Shown here piece after piece: positions 16,682-25,500 of a stretch of DNA of 64,000 nt. The notes beneath the pieces were generated by a model. That model searched no databases, was not told the DNA's origin, and saw only the letters and a program-made list of their open reading frames with translations. How positions within the stretch are numbered: position 1 is the first letter of the stretch; each line of letters opens with the position of its first letter. This stretch comes from an uncultured beta proteobacterium (GTDB lineage Bacteria; Pseudomonadota; Gammaproteobacteria; Burkholderiales; SG8-41), in NCBI GenBank assembly GCA_903893565.1, contig CAITMU010000105.1, positions 124,001 to 188,000 of the forward strand, read 5' to 3'. Both the position numbers and the translations under genes were made by a program.

Positions 16682-17797
16682 CTAACCCCGTTTTAAATCA
16701 TTAATTGATCTCACCAGCTCACCATCCTCACGCTTGAGCACTCGAGTAGCAGCCCTTGTATTACCAAAGGTTGGAATCCACTGCGAATGTTTACCCGCCC
16801 CACCCGTGACAATAATGATCAAATCTTCTGGCTTTGCCCACATATGCACAAGAGTGTCGAGTGGGGCATTGGCAAATTGTTGGGCTAATTTACGACGGAA
16901 TCGACGCTCAATCCCTTCCTTTGAAAACTTCGACAAAGCGATCGTGGCATTGTCAAATAACCACTGCTTGACCTGCGATTTGGTCATACCCGCACTGGCA
17001 ATGGTCTGGGCGTGTTCAGGCCCAAATGCCATCACTGGTTGGCCTTCGTAGTAAGCATTATTAGATCCCGTATTGGGCATTGTGCCCGCCACCATCGTTA
17101 AAATGCCCTCCGGAGTAATGCTCTCATGATCATTGACATTATGGGGGCTTTCAGCAGCCACCACCGTCACCGTGCTCGATTCCCGCGGAAAACCAAGCTC
17201 TACATGCAAAGGATCCCATGGACTATTTTCTTCATTTTCGGCCACACAAAAACTAAATTTCGCGGGCGTTCCAGCCGTAGCCATATCACCAGTGCCAGGA
17301 ATAGCCGCTCCAATGTTAACCAGCGATAAGCGAACAGCACGTCCAATGGCTGCGTTAGCACGGAAATAATTACCCATCACATTGTGGCCTGAATTTAAGC
17401 CCACTTCCTTAGCCACCGGACCGTTAAAAATCAACATCGGCGTACAAGGATGCGTTGTAGCCTGCGTCCCGTACAGATTGTATTGCTCCTCGGCCATCGC
17501 TTCTAAAGCGAGTAAGACCAAAGGAAAATACTCTGGTTTACACCCTGCCATCACAGCATTTGCCGCCACACGAATCGGTGTGGCAGCGCCAAAACGCGGG
17601 GGCACCTTAATCACGGGCTTATCAAAATCACGGTCACAAAAGGTAAGCATGCGCTCAACGCGTTCAGGCGTTGGGGGTATCACGGGCAAACCATCACTCC
17701 AACCCCTTTCACACATATACTCCAATACTGCTTCAGGGTCATCATCACATTCAATCAATGCGCCAGGCGCTTTTAACAAAGTGGACAGTGAACTCAT
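16682..17797 (-). CDS. UGSC-operon partner protein, 371 aa, uncharacterised
   Basis: Full-length member of the family seen truncated at 1..807. The N-terminal 100 residues contain EYMCERGWSDGLPVIPPTPE, with GLPVIPPT strongly conserved-looking, and a PRFGAATP segment. The middle has GTQATTHPCTPMLIFNGP, GNYFRANAAIGRAVRL and FCVAENEENSPWDPLHVE. The C-terminus has MWAKPEDLIIIVTGGAGKHS. There is no signal peptide or membrane segment, so it is cytoplasmic. It starts inside the stop of the selenoprotein gene (ATGA overlap), which implies translational coupling and a shared function, perhaps as a redox partner or a subunit. The NGP and AENE blocks with their Cys residues are candidates for the active site. 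No biochemical role is known to me. Confidence 0.85.
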   Translation of the reverse strand: MSSLSTLLKAPGALIECDDDPEAVLEYMCERGWSDGLPVIPPTPERVERMLTFCDRDFDKPVIKVPPRFGAATPIRVAANAVMAGCKPEYFPLVLLALEAMAEEQYNLYGTQATTHPCTPMLIFNGPVAKEVGLNSGHNVMGNYFRANAAIGRAVRLSLVNIGAAIPGTGDMATAGTPAKFSFCVAENEENSPWDPLHVELGFPRESSTVTVVAAESPHNVNDHESITPEGILTMVAGTMPNTGSNNAYYEGQPVMAFGPEHAQTIASAGMTKSQVKQWLFDNATIALSKFSKEGIERRFRRKLAQQFANAPLDTLVHMWAKPEDLIIIVTGGAGKHSQWIPTFGNTRAATRVLKREDGELVRSINDLKRG

Positions 17798-18330
17798 GAC
17801 TGCTTTTCCTTCACGGCTTTAATCAATTGGGGCAAAGCAACATTCGCGCGTTCTATGACTTTCTCCATATTTAGCCCGCCCAAAGGATGCTGAATTTTTA
17901 ATAAAAGAAGATCGGGTACACCAAAGACCTTTGCCTGAGCGGTTCCCAGTTTCATAAAGGTATCGGAACACACCACTGCAGCAATCAAACCACGTTTTGT
18001 CAACTGTGCCATGTCGTGGACACTCCACGACGTGCAAGAGCCTCAGTCGGCCATGGCGCTGACGACTAAGTCAGCTTCTTTAGCTAGATCATCCAGCACC
18101 TCATCCGTAGCAGGGCGACTGGAAGTCGGTTTTCTTTTTATAACCACTGAATCAACTTGAAATTCCTTTTTCACTCCCTCCACAATGAGATTCAAAAGAT
18201 AATCGGCATTGGCCTTACTATTATCCAGAACGCCTAAACGAATGCCTCTACCTTGAATCTGACGATTCGATTTTAAATGCTCTACTGCCTCAATTGGCGC
18301 ATCGGGTGCGACCAAGAACACTTTTCCCAT
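17794..18330 (-). CDS. UGSC-family selenoprotein (in-frame TGA as selenocysteine)
   Basis: Two adjacent minus-strand frames are one gene interrupted by TGA at 18045..18043. Decoding TGA as Sec gives a 178-aa protein with U96-G97-S98-C99, the motif for which the UGSC family is named, followed by TSWSVHDMAQLTKRGLIAAV and a later HPLGG, both typical of that family. The N-terminal 95 residues (MGKVFLVAPDA through LVVSAMAD) end exactly at the Sec, and the C-terminal part could not start on its own without losing GSC. The ATG at 18330 follows AAAGGAG by five bases; the frame's first ATG lies inside that site. A perfect SECIS-like hairpin begins 11 bases after the TGA. The protein is probably a cytoplasmic thiol/selenol redox enzyme with a U-x-x-C pair. 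The gene lies between a Bug and the 371-aa partner, overlapping the latter by 4 bp. Confidence 0.9.
18013..18031 (-). promoter_or_regulatory. Bacterial SECIS-like hairpin
   Basis: On the mRNA strand GTCGTGGA-GTG-TCCACGAC is a perfect 8-bp stem with a three-base loop starting with G. The loop begins 19 bases after the TGA, within the 16-37 base range reported for bacterial SECIS elements, which also want a G at the start of the loop. It lies inside the coding sequence (SWSVHD region), as expected for SelB-dependent decoding. Confidence 0.85.
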
Positions 18331-18398
18331 ATTGACTCCTTTCATTTGAAACCAACTATCATACCCTGTGCTTATTTTAAAAAAGCCACAGAACGTTT

Positions 18399-19358
18399 TT
18401 AATTTAAACGGATTCCTGTTTGCAATTGCACTTTACGCCATTTCATCAAATCCTGGCTCAACTTCAAACTCAGTTCTTCAGGGGTACTACTGACCACTTC
18501 GGCCCCCAATCGATTAAAAGCATCCCGAGTGCTGGGTAATTCCAATACCCGTAACAATGCACTGTAAATTCGATTAACGATCTCTTTGCTCGTGCCAGCG
18601 GGCAAAAAAATCCCCGTATAAGTGGCCGCTTCAAATCCTTTTACTCCCGCCTGTTCCATCGTTGGTATGCTCGATAAGCTTTGGGAACGCTTGTTAGAGG
18701 CCACGGCCAAAGCGCGCAGCTTACCCATATTGACATAACTGGCTGAAGTAGACACTTGGTCAAATATACAATGCGTCTGCCCTCCCAACAAATCAACTAA
18801 GGCCGGGCCGCTACCTTTGTAGGGGACGTGGGTTAATTTAATGCCAACCGTAATCTGAAAAAGTTCACCGGTTAGATGAGTATTGCTACCAGAGCCTGCG
18901 GAGGCCATCATCACGGAATTAGGTTTTTTCTTCGCCAAGTCAATAAATTCCCGAGCGGTTTTTACCGGCATCGAAGGATGAACGACTAAAACTAAAGGCA
19001 CAATGGATACCAGTGAAGTGGGAGCAAAATCTTTAATAGGGTCATAGCTGGTTGTCGTCGAAAAGGACGGATTCACCGTGAGTGATCCACTAGATCCTAA
19101 CAATAGGGTATACCCATCCGGCAAGGACTTCGCTACCAATTCCGTTCCGATACGGCCCCCAGCTCCGCCCCGATTCTCAACCACCACGGGCTGACCTAAC
19201 TGCTCAGTTAAGCCTGGGGAGACCGTACGCGCCGTAATATCAATGTTCCCACCGGGTGCAAAAGGAGCAATCAAACGAATGGGACGATCTGGATAAGCCG
19301 CATTCACCCGACAAAAGCCCACGAGAGCAAAAACCAACACGATGCTTCTAAACAACAT
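18399..19358 (-). CDS. Bug family receptor of the UGSC operon
   Basis: 319 aa from an ATG preceded by GGAG; the longer frame adds eight residues without a ribosome site of its own. The signal peptide is MLFRSIVLVFALVGFCRVNA. The loops are IAPFAPGGNIDITAR (Asn in place of the third Gly), VVENRGGAGGRIG, PDGYTLLLGSSGS, HVPYKGSGPALVDLLGG and PTMEQAGVKGFEAATYTGI. It is the first gene of the operon with the selenoprotein (69 bp to its start) and the 371-aa protein. It should capture in the periplasm the compound the downstream pair acts on, possibly an acid with a thiol or selenol-reactive group; this is speculation. Confidence 0.92.
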   Translation of the reverse strand: MLFRSIVLVFALVGFCRVNAAYPDRPIRLIAPFAPGGNIDITARTVSPGLTEQLGQPVVVENRGGAGGRIGTELVAKSLPDGYTLLLGSSGSLTVNPSFSTTTSYDPIKDFAPTSLVSIVPLVLVVHPSMPVKTAREFIDLAKKKPNSVMMASAGSGSNTHLTGELFQITVGIKLTHVPYKGSGPALVDLLGGQTHCIFDQVSTSASYVNMGKLRALAVASNKRSQSLSSIPTMEQAGVKGFEAATYTGIFLPAGTSKEIVNRIYSALLRVLELPSTRDAFNRLGAEVVSSTPEELSLKLSQDLMKWRKVQLQTGIRLN

Positions 19359-19491
19359 ATAAACTCCACAGCAAAGGCCCATTTGGCCAATGTGAGATGT
19401 TAGCAGTCGGGCGCCCTCTAGACAAATTTAACACGTTCCTAAGCGTTCACTTTAGCGCTCGGGCCCCGGAAGCCGCATTGTCAGAATGCAT

Positions 19492-20091
19492 TCAGAGGTC
19501 GACACAAAAGGGATAGGCGCCATGAACGGCAGGCTTTCTATGCTGACGCCAACGCTGTGGATAAGGACGTCGGGAGTACACCTCATCAAAAAGGGCCTCA
19601 AGGCGCTGGTGACTACCTCTTAACCCCCCAACGACGCTCCGAGCCCAATCGAAATAATCAATCTGCCTACGTAAAGACCAATTCGGAGGAGGATTGCTAG
19701 CAACATCACGTAAATTACAAATTTTATCGGCTAACTTAATCCAACGCGCCCTTTTGGACAAACGTCTGGCATGTTTAACCTGTAGTGCCTTGCGTCGACG
19801 CTTTTTCAAATGAGGATTATCACTCAGTTCTAGCACTAGGCTGCAAACCCATCCTCCAAAAGTAGCCACTAGTTCCTGAACCGTGGTTTGAGTGTCCTCC
19901 AGCGTGTCATGCAATAACGCAGCCATCAAAACCGCTGGATCCTCAATTCTAGCCTCCTCGATCAGCAAACTGACCAACTCCAAGGGATGATTGATGTACG
20001 GGCTAGCCTGAGCATCTTTACGACGTTGGTCGCGATGTTTTTGAGCAGAAAAAGTCGTCGCTTTGAGCAACAACTTGGGGATCGTTTGCAT
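19492..20091 (-). CDS. HD-domain hydrolase, MESH1-like (RelA/SpoT HD type)
   Basis: 199 aa. QKHRDQRRKDAQASPYINHP, with the conserved HRxQxRKxxxxPYxxHP pattern, ALLHDTLEDTQTT (the HDxxED metal motif) and LSKRARWIKLADKICNLRDV match the HD hydrolase half of RelA/SpoT enzymes and the small stand-alone MESH1-type hydrolases. It has no synthetase or TGS domain. A role removing the 3' phosphates of (p)ppGpp or the 2' phosphate of NADPH is plausible. The ATG after GTG was chosen as start. It is divergent from the MazG-like gene, another nucleotide-handling enzyme. Confidence 0.85.
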   Translation of the reverse strand: MQTIPKLLLKATTFSAQKHRDQRRKDAQASPYINHPLELVSLLIEEARIEDPAVLMAALLHDTLEDTQTTVQELVATFGGWVCSLVLELSDNPHLKKRRRKALQVKHARRLSKRARWIKLADKICNLRDVASNPPPNWSLRRQIDYFDWARSVVGGLRGSHQRLEALFDEVYSRRPYPQRWRQHRKPAVHGAYPFCVDL

Positions 20092-20208
20092 CACGTGATA
20101 CCTTTTAACTAACTGTTTTTATTATACTTTAAATCACATGCGGAAGCCGAGCTAGGGTTACAATAGACCCCTACCGGCTCTTGCCACATCATTGCCCTCT
20201 GAAAAACC

Positions 20209-20568
20209 ATGCTAGAACCAAAAGACTCACTTCAAGCGCTTAGCACAAAACTCCAAGCGTTTGTTACTTTGCGCCAATGGGCCATCTTTCATAGTCCCAA
20301 AAATTTATCGATGGCCTTAAGTGTCGAAGTAGGTGAGTTACTGGAACACTTTCAATGGCTAAGCGAGCAAGAATCGATTCAACTCGATGAGCCTCGTCGT
20401 CAGGCCGTCGCTATGGAGTGCGCCGATGTGTTGTTATATCTACTACAACTGTCTAACAAACTTCAGATAGACCTCGTACAAAGCGCTCACGAAAAGCTTC
20501 GTATTAATGAAATTAAATATCCTATTGAAAAATCCAAGGGGCGCGCTACAAAATATAATCAGCTTTAA
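20209..20568 (+). CDS. MazG-like nucleotide pyrophosphohydrolase
   Basis: 119 aa. LSMALSVEVGELLEHFQWLSE contains the ExxE metal pair and MECADVLLYLLQLSNKLQIDL the ExxD pair, the standard all-alpha NTP pyrophosphohydrolase (dCTP pyrophosphatase-like) architecture. It should hydrolyse non-canonical or excess (d)NTPs to monophosphate and pyrophosphate. It is a single domain of usual length in the cytoplasm. It is not preceded by a strong ribosome site, and shares only a divergent promoter region with the HD hydrolase. Confidence 0.9.
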   Translation: MLEPKDSLQALSTKLQAFVTLRQWAIFHSPKNLSMALSVEVGELLEHFQWLSEQESIQLDEPRRQAVAMECADVLLYLLQLSNKLQIDLVQSAHEKLRINEIKYPIEKSKGRATKYNQL

Positions 20569-20630
20569 TCTTCATTTCATGTGTCTATTTCCCATCACTT
20601 TTGTAGTCCTTACTTAACTAAAAAACAATA

Positions 20631-21470
20631 ATGCTCTCTTATCGCCATCTTTTTCATGCCGGAAACTTTGCTGATGTGTTCAAGCACATACTGCTAACAC
20701 GCCTTATTGTTTCAATGAATAAAAAAGACAAACCTTACTTCTACCTCGATACCCACGCCGGTATAGGTCGCTATGATCTTTCCCACCCTTGGGCACAAAA
20801 AGGTCGTGAGTACGAAAGCGGCATTAAAAAGCTTTGGGAACGCACCGACACCCCTGTGGCCATGAAGCCTTATATGGATATCGTTCATGCCGACAATCCG
20901 GATGGACACCCGCGCTTTTATCCGGGCTCGCCTCGCATCGTAAGGCAATTAATACGCCCCATCGATCGAATGGTTTTAACCGAGCTGAACAAAACGGACT
21001 GCGCTGCCCTCTACGATTTGTTCGAACACGATCGAAAAGTGAACATTAAGCTCATGGATGGATACCAGTCCTTAAAGGCGCATCTACCGCCCCCAGAACG
21101 CCGTGGCCTCGTGCTCATCGATTCTTCGTTTGATCGATCACGAGAGTTCTCTCGAATAGCCAAAGCATTACAGGAAGCGCACGCTAAATGGTCGACTGGT
21201 ACTTATGCGATTTGGTATCCCCTGATGGCCCCAGGAGTGATTCGGGGCTTTGAACGTGAAATCGAGGAAGCCGGTATTCGTAAGGTTTTACAATTTGAAT
21301 TAAAAATTCTCCCTGACGACGCCTCCACCATACCGGGTTGCGGTATGTTGATTGTGAACCCCCCTTGGAAATTTGATACCGAAATGCGAACCTTATTACG
21401 TTGGGTATGGTCGGTCTTAAATGTTAACAATGCCGGCGGACTCAAAGTGCACTGGTTAGTGGGCGAATAA
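20631..21470 (+). CDS. rlmJ: 23S rRNA (adenine(2030)-N6)-methyltransferase
   Basis: 279 aa. LSYRHLFHAGNFADVFKH at the N-terminus is the RlmJ signature. FYLDTHAGIGRYDL is the AdoMet-binding motif I region, GSPRIVRQLIRPIDRM the next, and RGLVLIDSSFDRSREF carries DSSF in place of the more common DPPY at the catalytic position. RlmJ modifies A2030 of 23S rRNA before subunit assembly. Length is normal. The DSSF at about residues 163-166 is a departure worth checking, since most m6A enzymes use DPP(Y/F). Confidence 0.92.
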   Translation: MLSYRHLFHAGNFADVFKHILLTRLIVSMNKKDKPYFYLDTHAGIGRYDLSHPWAQKGREYESGIKKLWERTDTPVAMKPYMDIVHADNPDGHPRFYPGSPRIVRQLIRPIDRMVLTELNKTDCAALYDLFEHDRKVNIKLMDGYQSLKAHLPPPERRGLVLIDSSFDRSREFSRIAKALQEAHAKWSTGTYAIWYPLMAPGVIRGFEREIEEAGIRKVLQFELKILPDDASTIPGCGMLIVNPPWKFDTEMRTLLRWVWSVLNVNNAGGLKVHWLVGE

Positions 21471-21479
21471 GTAAAGTCT

Positions 21480-21508
21480 TTGTGGGGGGAAGGGAAGTCG
21501 CCCCACAA
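21480..21508. terminator. Hairpin between convergent rlmJ and Bug genes
   Basis: TTGTGGGG (21480-21487) pairs with CCCCACAA (21501-21508). No clear T-tract follows on either side, so termination is suggested only by position between convergent genes. Confidence 0.45.
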
Positions 21509-21530
21509 GGAAAGTTTAGGCACTATATTT

Positions 21531-22529
21531 TTATTCCGCTTTAATGCCCGCGGCGTGAATTAAGCGAGACCACTTGGTTATTTCATTTTTCATGAAAATT
21601 TTAAAATCATTTGGACTGCCACCGGCTTGTTGTGCCCCCTGCTTATCAAACCAATCCCGAGAACTACTCTGAGCCAACCAGGCATTACACTGCCGACTCA
21701 CCTCGCTCACCAACGAAGCGGGTAATTGAGCCGGTCCTGCGATGCCAAACCATGTTGTTGCCTCAAATCCAGCAAGGCCCGATTCAGCCAAGGTGGGAAT
21801 TTCAGCATTAGCCTTGAAACGCACTTTGGAGGATATCGCCAACGCCTTTATTTTTCCTGTCGTAATCTGCGCTAGGGCCACCGTAACGGGCACCATTGAT
21901 AACTGAACCTCGCCACTTGATACCGCGGTTGTTGCTAAAAAAACCCCCTTGTAAGGCACATGCACCATTTTTAATCCGGCCATTGATTTTAAGAGCTCAA
22001 AACTCAAATTCCCGGTGGTTGTCACCCCTCCTGAAGAATAATTAATCTGCCCAGGTCGTTGCCGCACATAATCCAACATACCTTTCACATCATGAAAAGG
22101 TAGTGACGCATTAGCAATCAATAGTTGCGGTATATGGGCCACCAAGGTAATCGGGGTAAAGTCTCGCAAAGGATCGTAGGGCAAATGAGCGTAAAGACTG
22201 ACCGCTACGGCAAAAGAGGACTGTTGCGCCATATGCAGGGTATACCCATCATGATTAGCACGGGCCACCATCTCAGCGGCCACCACACCACCACCCGTAC
22301 GGTTGTCTACAATGACCGGTTTGGCCCAATGTTCAATGAGATATTGCGCTAAAAATCGAGATAACAAATCGCCACTCGTGCCGGCCGAACCGGTCACAAT
22401 TCTGACCGGTTTGGTGGGATACAGTCGCGTTTGAGCCATGCAAGGAGCGCTGACTAAATGCAAAAAAAACACACTCGCTACAGTCGCGACATTGACTATC
22501 CACTTTGAAATAACCGTCCATTCGACCAC
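21531..22529 (-). CDS. Bug family receptor downstream of hrpA
   Basis: About 332 aa. The start is uncertain: the frame extends to a TTG at 22565 overlapping the hrpA stop, and I prefer the GTG at 22529. The leader WIVNVATVASVFFLHLVSAP ends CMA. The first loop is atypical, VTGSAGTSGDLLSR, with Gly-Thr-Ser before the Asp and no Pro-Gly-Gly. VVDNRTGGG-type loop (IVDNRTGGGVVA) lacks one Gly-rich step. HVPYKGVFLATTAV is also divergent. The short distance to hrpA is probably accidental, though readthrough from it is possible. Confidence 0.88.
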   Translation of the reverse strand: MVEWTVISKWIVNVATVASVFFLHLVSAPCMAQTRLYPTKPVRIVTGSAGTSGDLLSRFLAQYLIEHWAKPVIVDNRTGGGVVAAEMVARANHDGYTLHMAQQSSFAVAVSLYAHLPYDPLRDFTPITLVAHIPQLLIANASLPFHDVKGMLDYVRQRPGQINYSSGGVTTTGNLSFELLKSMAGLKMVHVPYKGVFLATTAVSSGEVQLSMVPVTVALAQITTGKIKALAISSKVRFKANAEIPTLAESGLAGFEATTWFGIAGPAQLPASLVSEVSRQCNAWLAQSSSRDWFDKQGAQQAGGSPNDFKIFMKNEITKWSRLIHAAGIKAE

Positions 22530-22546
22530 TGCACATCGAGACTCAC

Positions 22547-25500
22547 TTAAGTTAATGACTGCCAAAATTTCTCCAATCTTTTATAGGAAATAGGGTAAGG
22601 CGTTTTTAACTCTTGGGCATACAAGGAGACGCGCAATTCCTCAAGATGCCACCTAAATTGGCTCAGAGCCTCCGCCCGTTCGCCCATCGCTTTATCTTTT
22701 TCTAATAAGGCCTCATAACGCTTCCACCACTGATTCAGTTGACCAGCATGCAAAGCATCGCGCGCCATATCTCGTGGAAATTTTTCAAGGCGCTTTTGCA
22801 TCGCCATTAAATAACGAGGTAACTGTGATAATTGAGGCCAAGGCGTCGCTCCCAAAAAACCAGGAAACAAAAGTTGCGAAATCTGCTGTTGCAAATCCAT
22901 GGCCGGGCGCTGCAAAACGCCTTTGGCTTGATTTATCTGAAGATTGATTAAATGAAATTGCGAGCTAACTGCCGCTAACAAACGACAAGCTCCTTCGCTC
23001 ACCGCTGGCAAACGCGTTCTACCCCGTTTTAACTGCAACTCGTAGTCCTTTTGATTGCGGGGCAGAAGATCTTCGCCAATAAAGGCTCGATCAGCGATTG
23101 CGGAAAGCACATCCGCCCTCAACGCTTCGACTCCCACCAAGGGACGTAACTGCAAAGCACATTGATCAAAACCTTTTAATGCTTTTTCTAATTGCTTCAT
23201 CTGATCTTTAAGCGCCAAGCGCATGAGACGAACCACCCCCCATCTCATCTGTGCTTGCGCTGTCGATTCAACGTCATACAGCTTGATCGCCACACTGTCT
23301 TTTTCATCGGTCAGCGCTGGGTAACCGGTGAGCTTTCGACCCGCTCGATGAAAGGTAATTTTCTCTGGCAAGTCCCCAAAATCCCACGTTCGAATATTCT
23401 CTCTTTCTAAGCTCGTTTCGTTCTGACTTAATTTTGCAAATGTTAATTCAGCGGCTTGCCCTAACTGCAATTGTAAAGCCGCCAAATCTCGACCTACCAA
23501 CAATTCTCGCCCCGCATCATCAATGACCCTAAAATTCATCTTCAGATGTACAGGAATGTCTGCCCCATCCCACACCGCGACACTGAGGGGCTGCTGACAG
23601 CGCCGAACGACAAACTCTGCCAACACGGCTAAAAAGGGTTTAGCCGTATCCGCCCATTCCAAAAAAGCAGTCACTTGCTCGGGAAGCGGAAATAGTTGAC
23701 GTCGAAAATTTTTAGGCAAGGCTTTCAAATAGGCACCCACCTTATCTCGAATCAATCCTGGCACGATCCAGTCAAACGGGGTTTCTTGGAGCGTATTGAG
23801 TAAATGTAAAGGCACCGTTAAACTCACGCCATCCAAAACATGTCCCGGCTCAAAGCGATAACGAAGCCGATAAATCGCACCACTTACCGTCAACGTTTCT
23901 GGAAACTGAACCTCGGTGACATCTGTGGCCGCGTGACGCATGATAAATTCACGGGTCAAATAAAGGACCCGGGGTTGTTGTTTTTCAATCTCCTCGCGCC
24001 AACGCTCAAAAGCCGCTCCGTTATAAATATCGGCCGGCAACACAGCGTTATAAAAAGAATAAATGGTTTGCTCATCCACTAAAACGTCTCGCTTACGTGT
24101 TTTATGCTCGAGCTCTTGGACTTGTTTTAGCAACAATTGATTCTTAACAAAAAAATCCGCGCGAGTATTAAAATCTCCCTCCACAAGGGCGCGACGTATA
24201 AAAATCTCTCTGGCCTCTAAGGGGTTGATCGGGCCATAATGAACACTGCGTTTAGCCACTACCGTCAATCCATATAAACTCACACGCTCATAGGCAATGA
24301 CCATCGCGCGTTCTTTTTCCCAATGCGGATCAAAATAATGGTGTTTAACCATAGCCTGTGCGATGGGCTCAATCCATTCAGGATCCAATTTGGCTACAGT
24401 ACGAGCATACAATCGCGAGGTTTCTACTAATTCAGCTGCCATGACCCACTTCGGTTGAGCTTTACGCAGTACAGAGCCCGGGAAAATAGAGAACTTAATA
24501 CCCCTTGCCCCCAGATACTCCCCTTCCTCATTTTTAAATCCCAGATTACCCAACAGCCCCGCCAATAAAGCGCGATGAATTGAATCAAAACCTGCAACAA
24601 TTTGATTCACTTTCCAATCTAATGATTGCGTCAAAGCCACCAATTGACTATGAATATCACGCCATTCACGAAGTCGTCGATAGGAAAGAAAATGGCTTTG
24701 AAAATGATTTTGTAGTTGTTTATTAGATTTTTTATTCTCAACCGCTTTAGTGAAAAAATCCCAAATTTTTAAATAGCTTAAAAAGTCTGAGCGCTCATCT
24801 TGAAACAATTGATGCGACCGGTCGGCCGCCTCGGCCTGCTCAAAAGGCCGATCTCGAGGATCTTGGACCGATAAGGCGGCCGCAATGATAAGAATTTCAT
24901 TCAAACAGTTTTCCTGTTTAGCCTGAATGATGACCCTGGCTATGCGAGCATCAATGGGAAATTGCGCTAATTGCCAACCGATCGGGGTCAGCTCACGCGC
25001 TTCGTCAACGGCTCCGAGCTCAGACAAAAGCTGGTAGCCATCATGAATCATTCTGGGTTGTGGCGCCTCTAGAAATGGGAAATCTTCGACATTGCCTATT
25101 TTCAGTGATTTCATTTTTAAAATCACTGAGGCTAATGAAGACCTTAAGATTTCGGGCTCAGTAAACTCACTTCGAGCCACAAACTCTTGTTCGGTATAAA
25201 GCCTTACACAAATGCCCGCAGCCACCCGTCCACAGCGCCCAGCTCTTTGGTTAGCGGAGGCGCGTGAAATTTTCTCTACTTGCAACAATTCAACTTTGTT
25301 ACGATAACTATAACGATTTAAACGCACCAGTCCAGGATCAATCACGTATCGAATTCCAGGCACCGTAACAGAGGTCTCTGCCACATTGGTGGCCAAAACG
25401 ATGCGGCGAGAGTGATGGGGCTTAAAAACTCGCTCTTGATCCTCAAAAGACAAGCGAGAAAACAATGGCATGATTTCCACTCCCGCACGCTTATGCTGGA

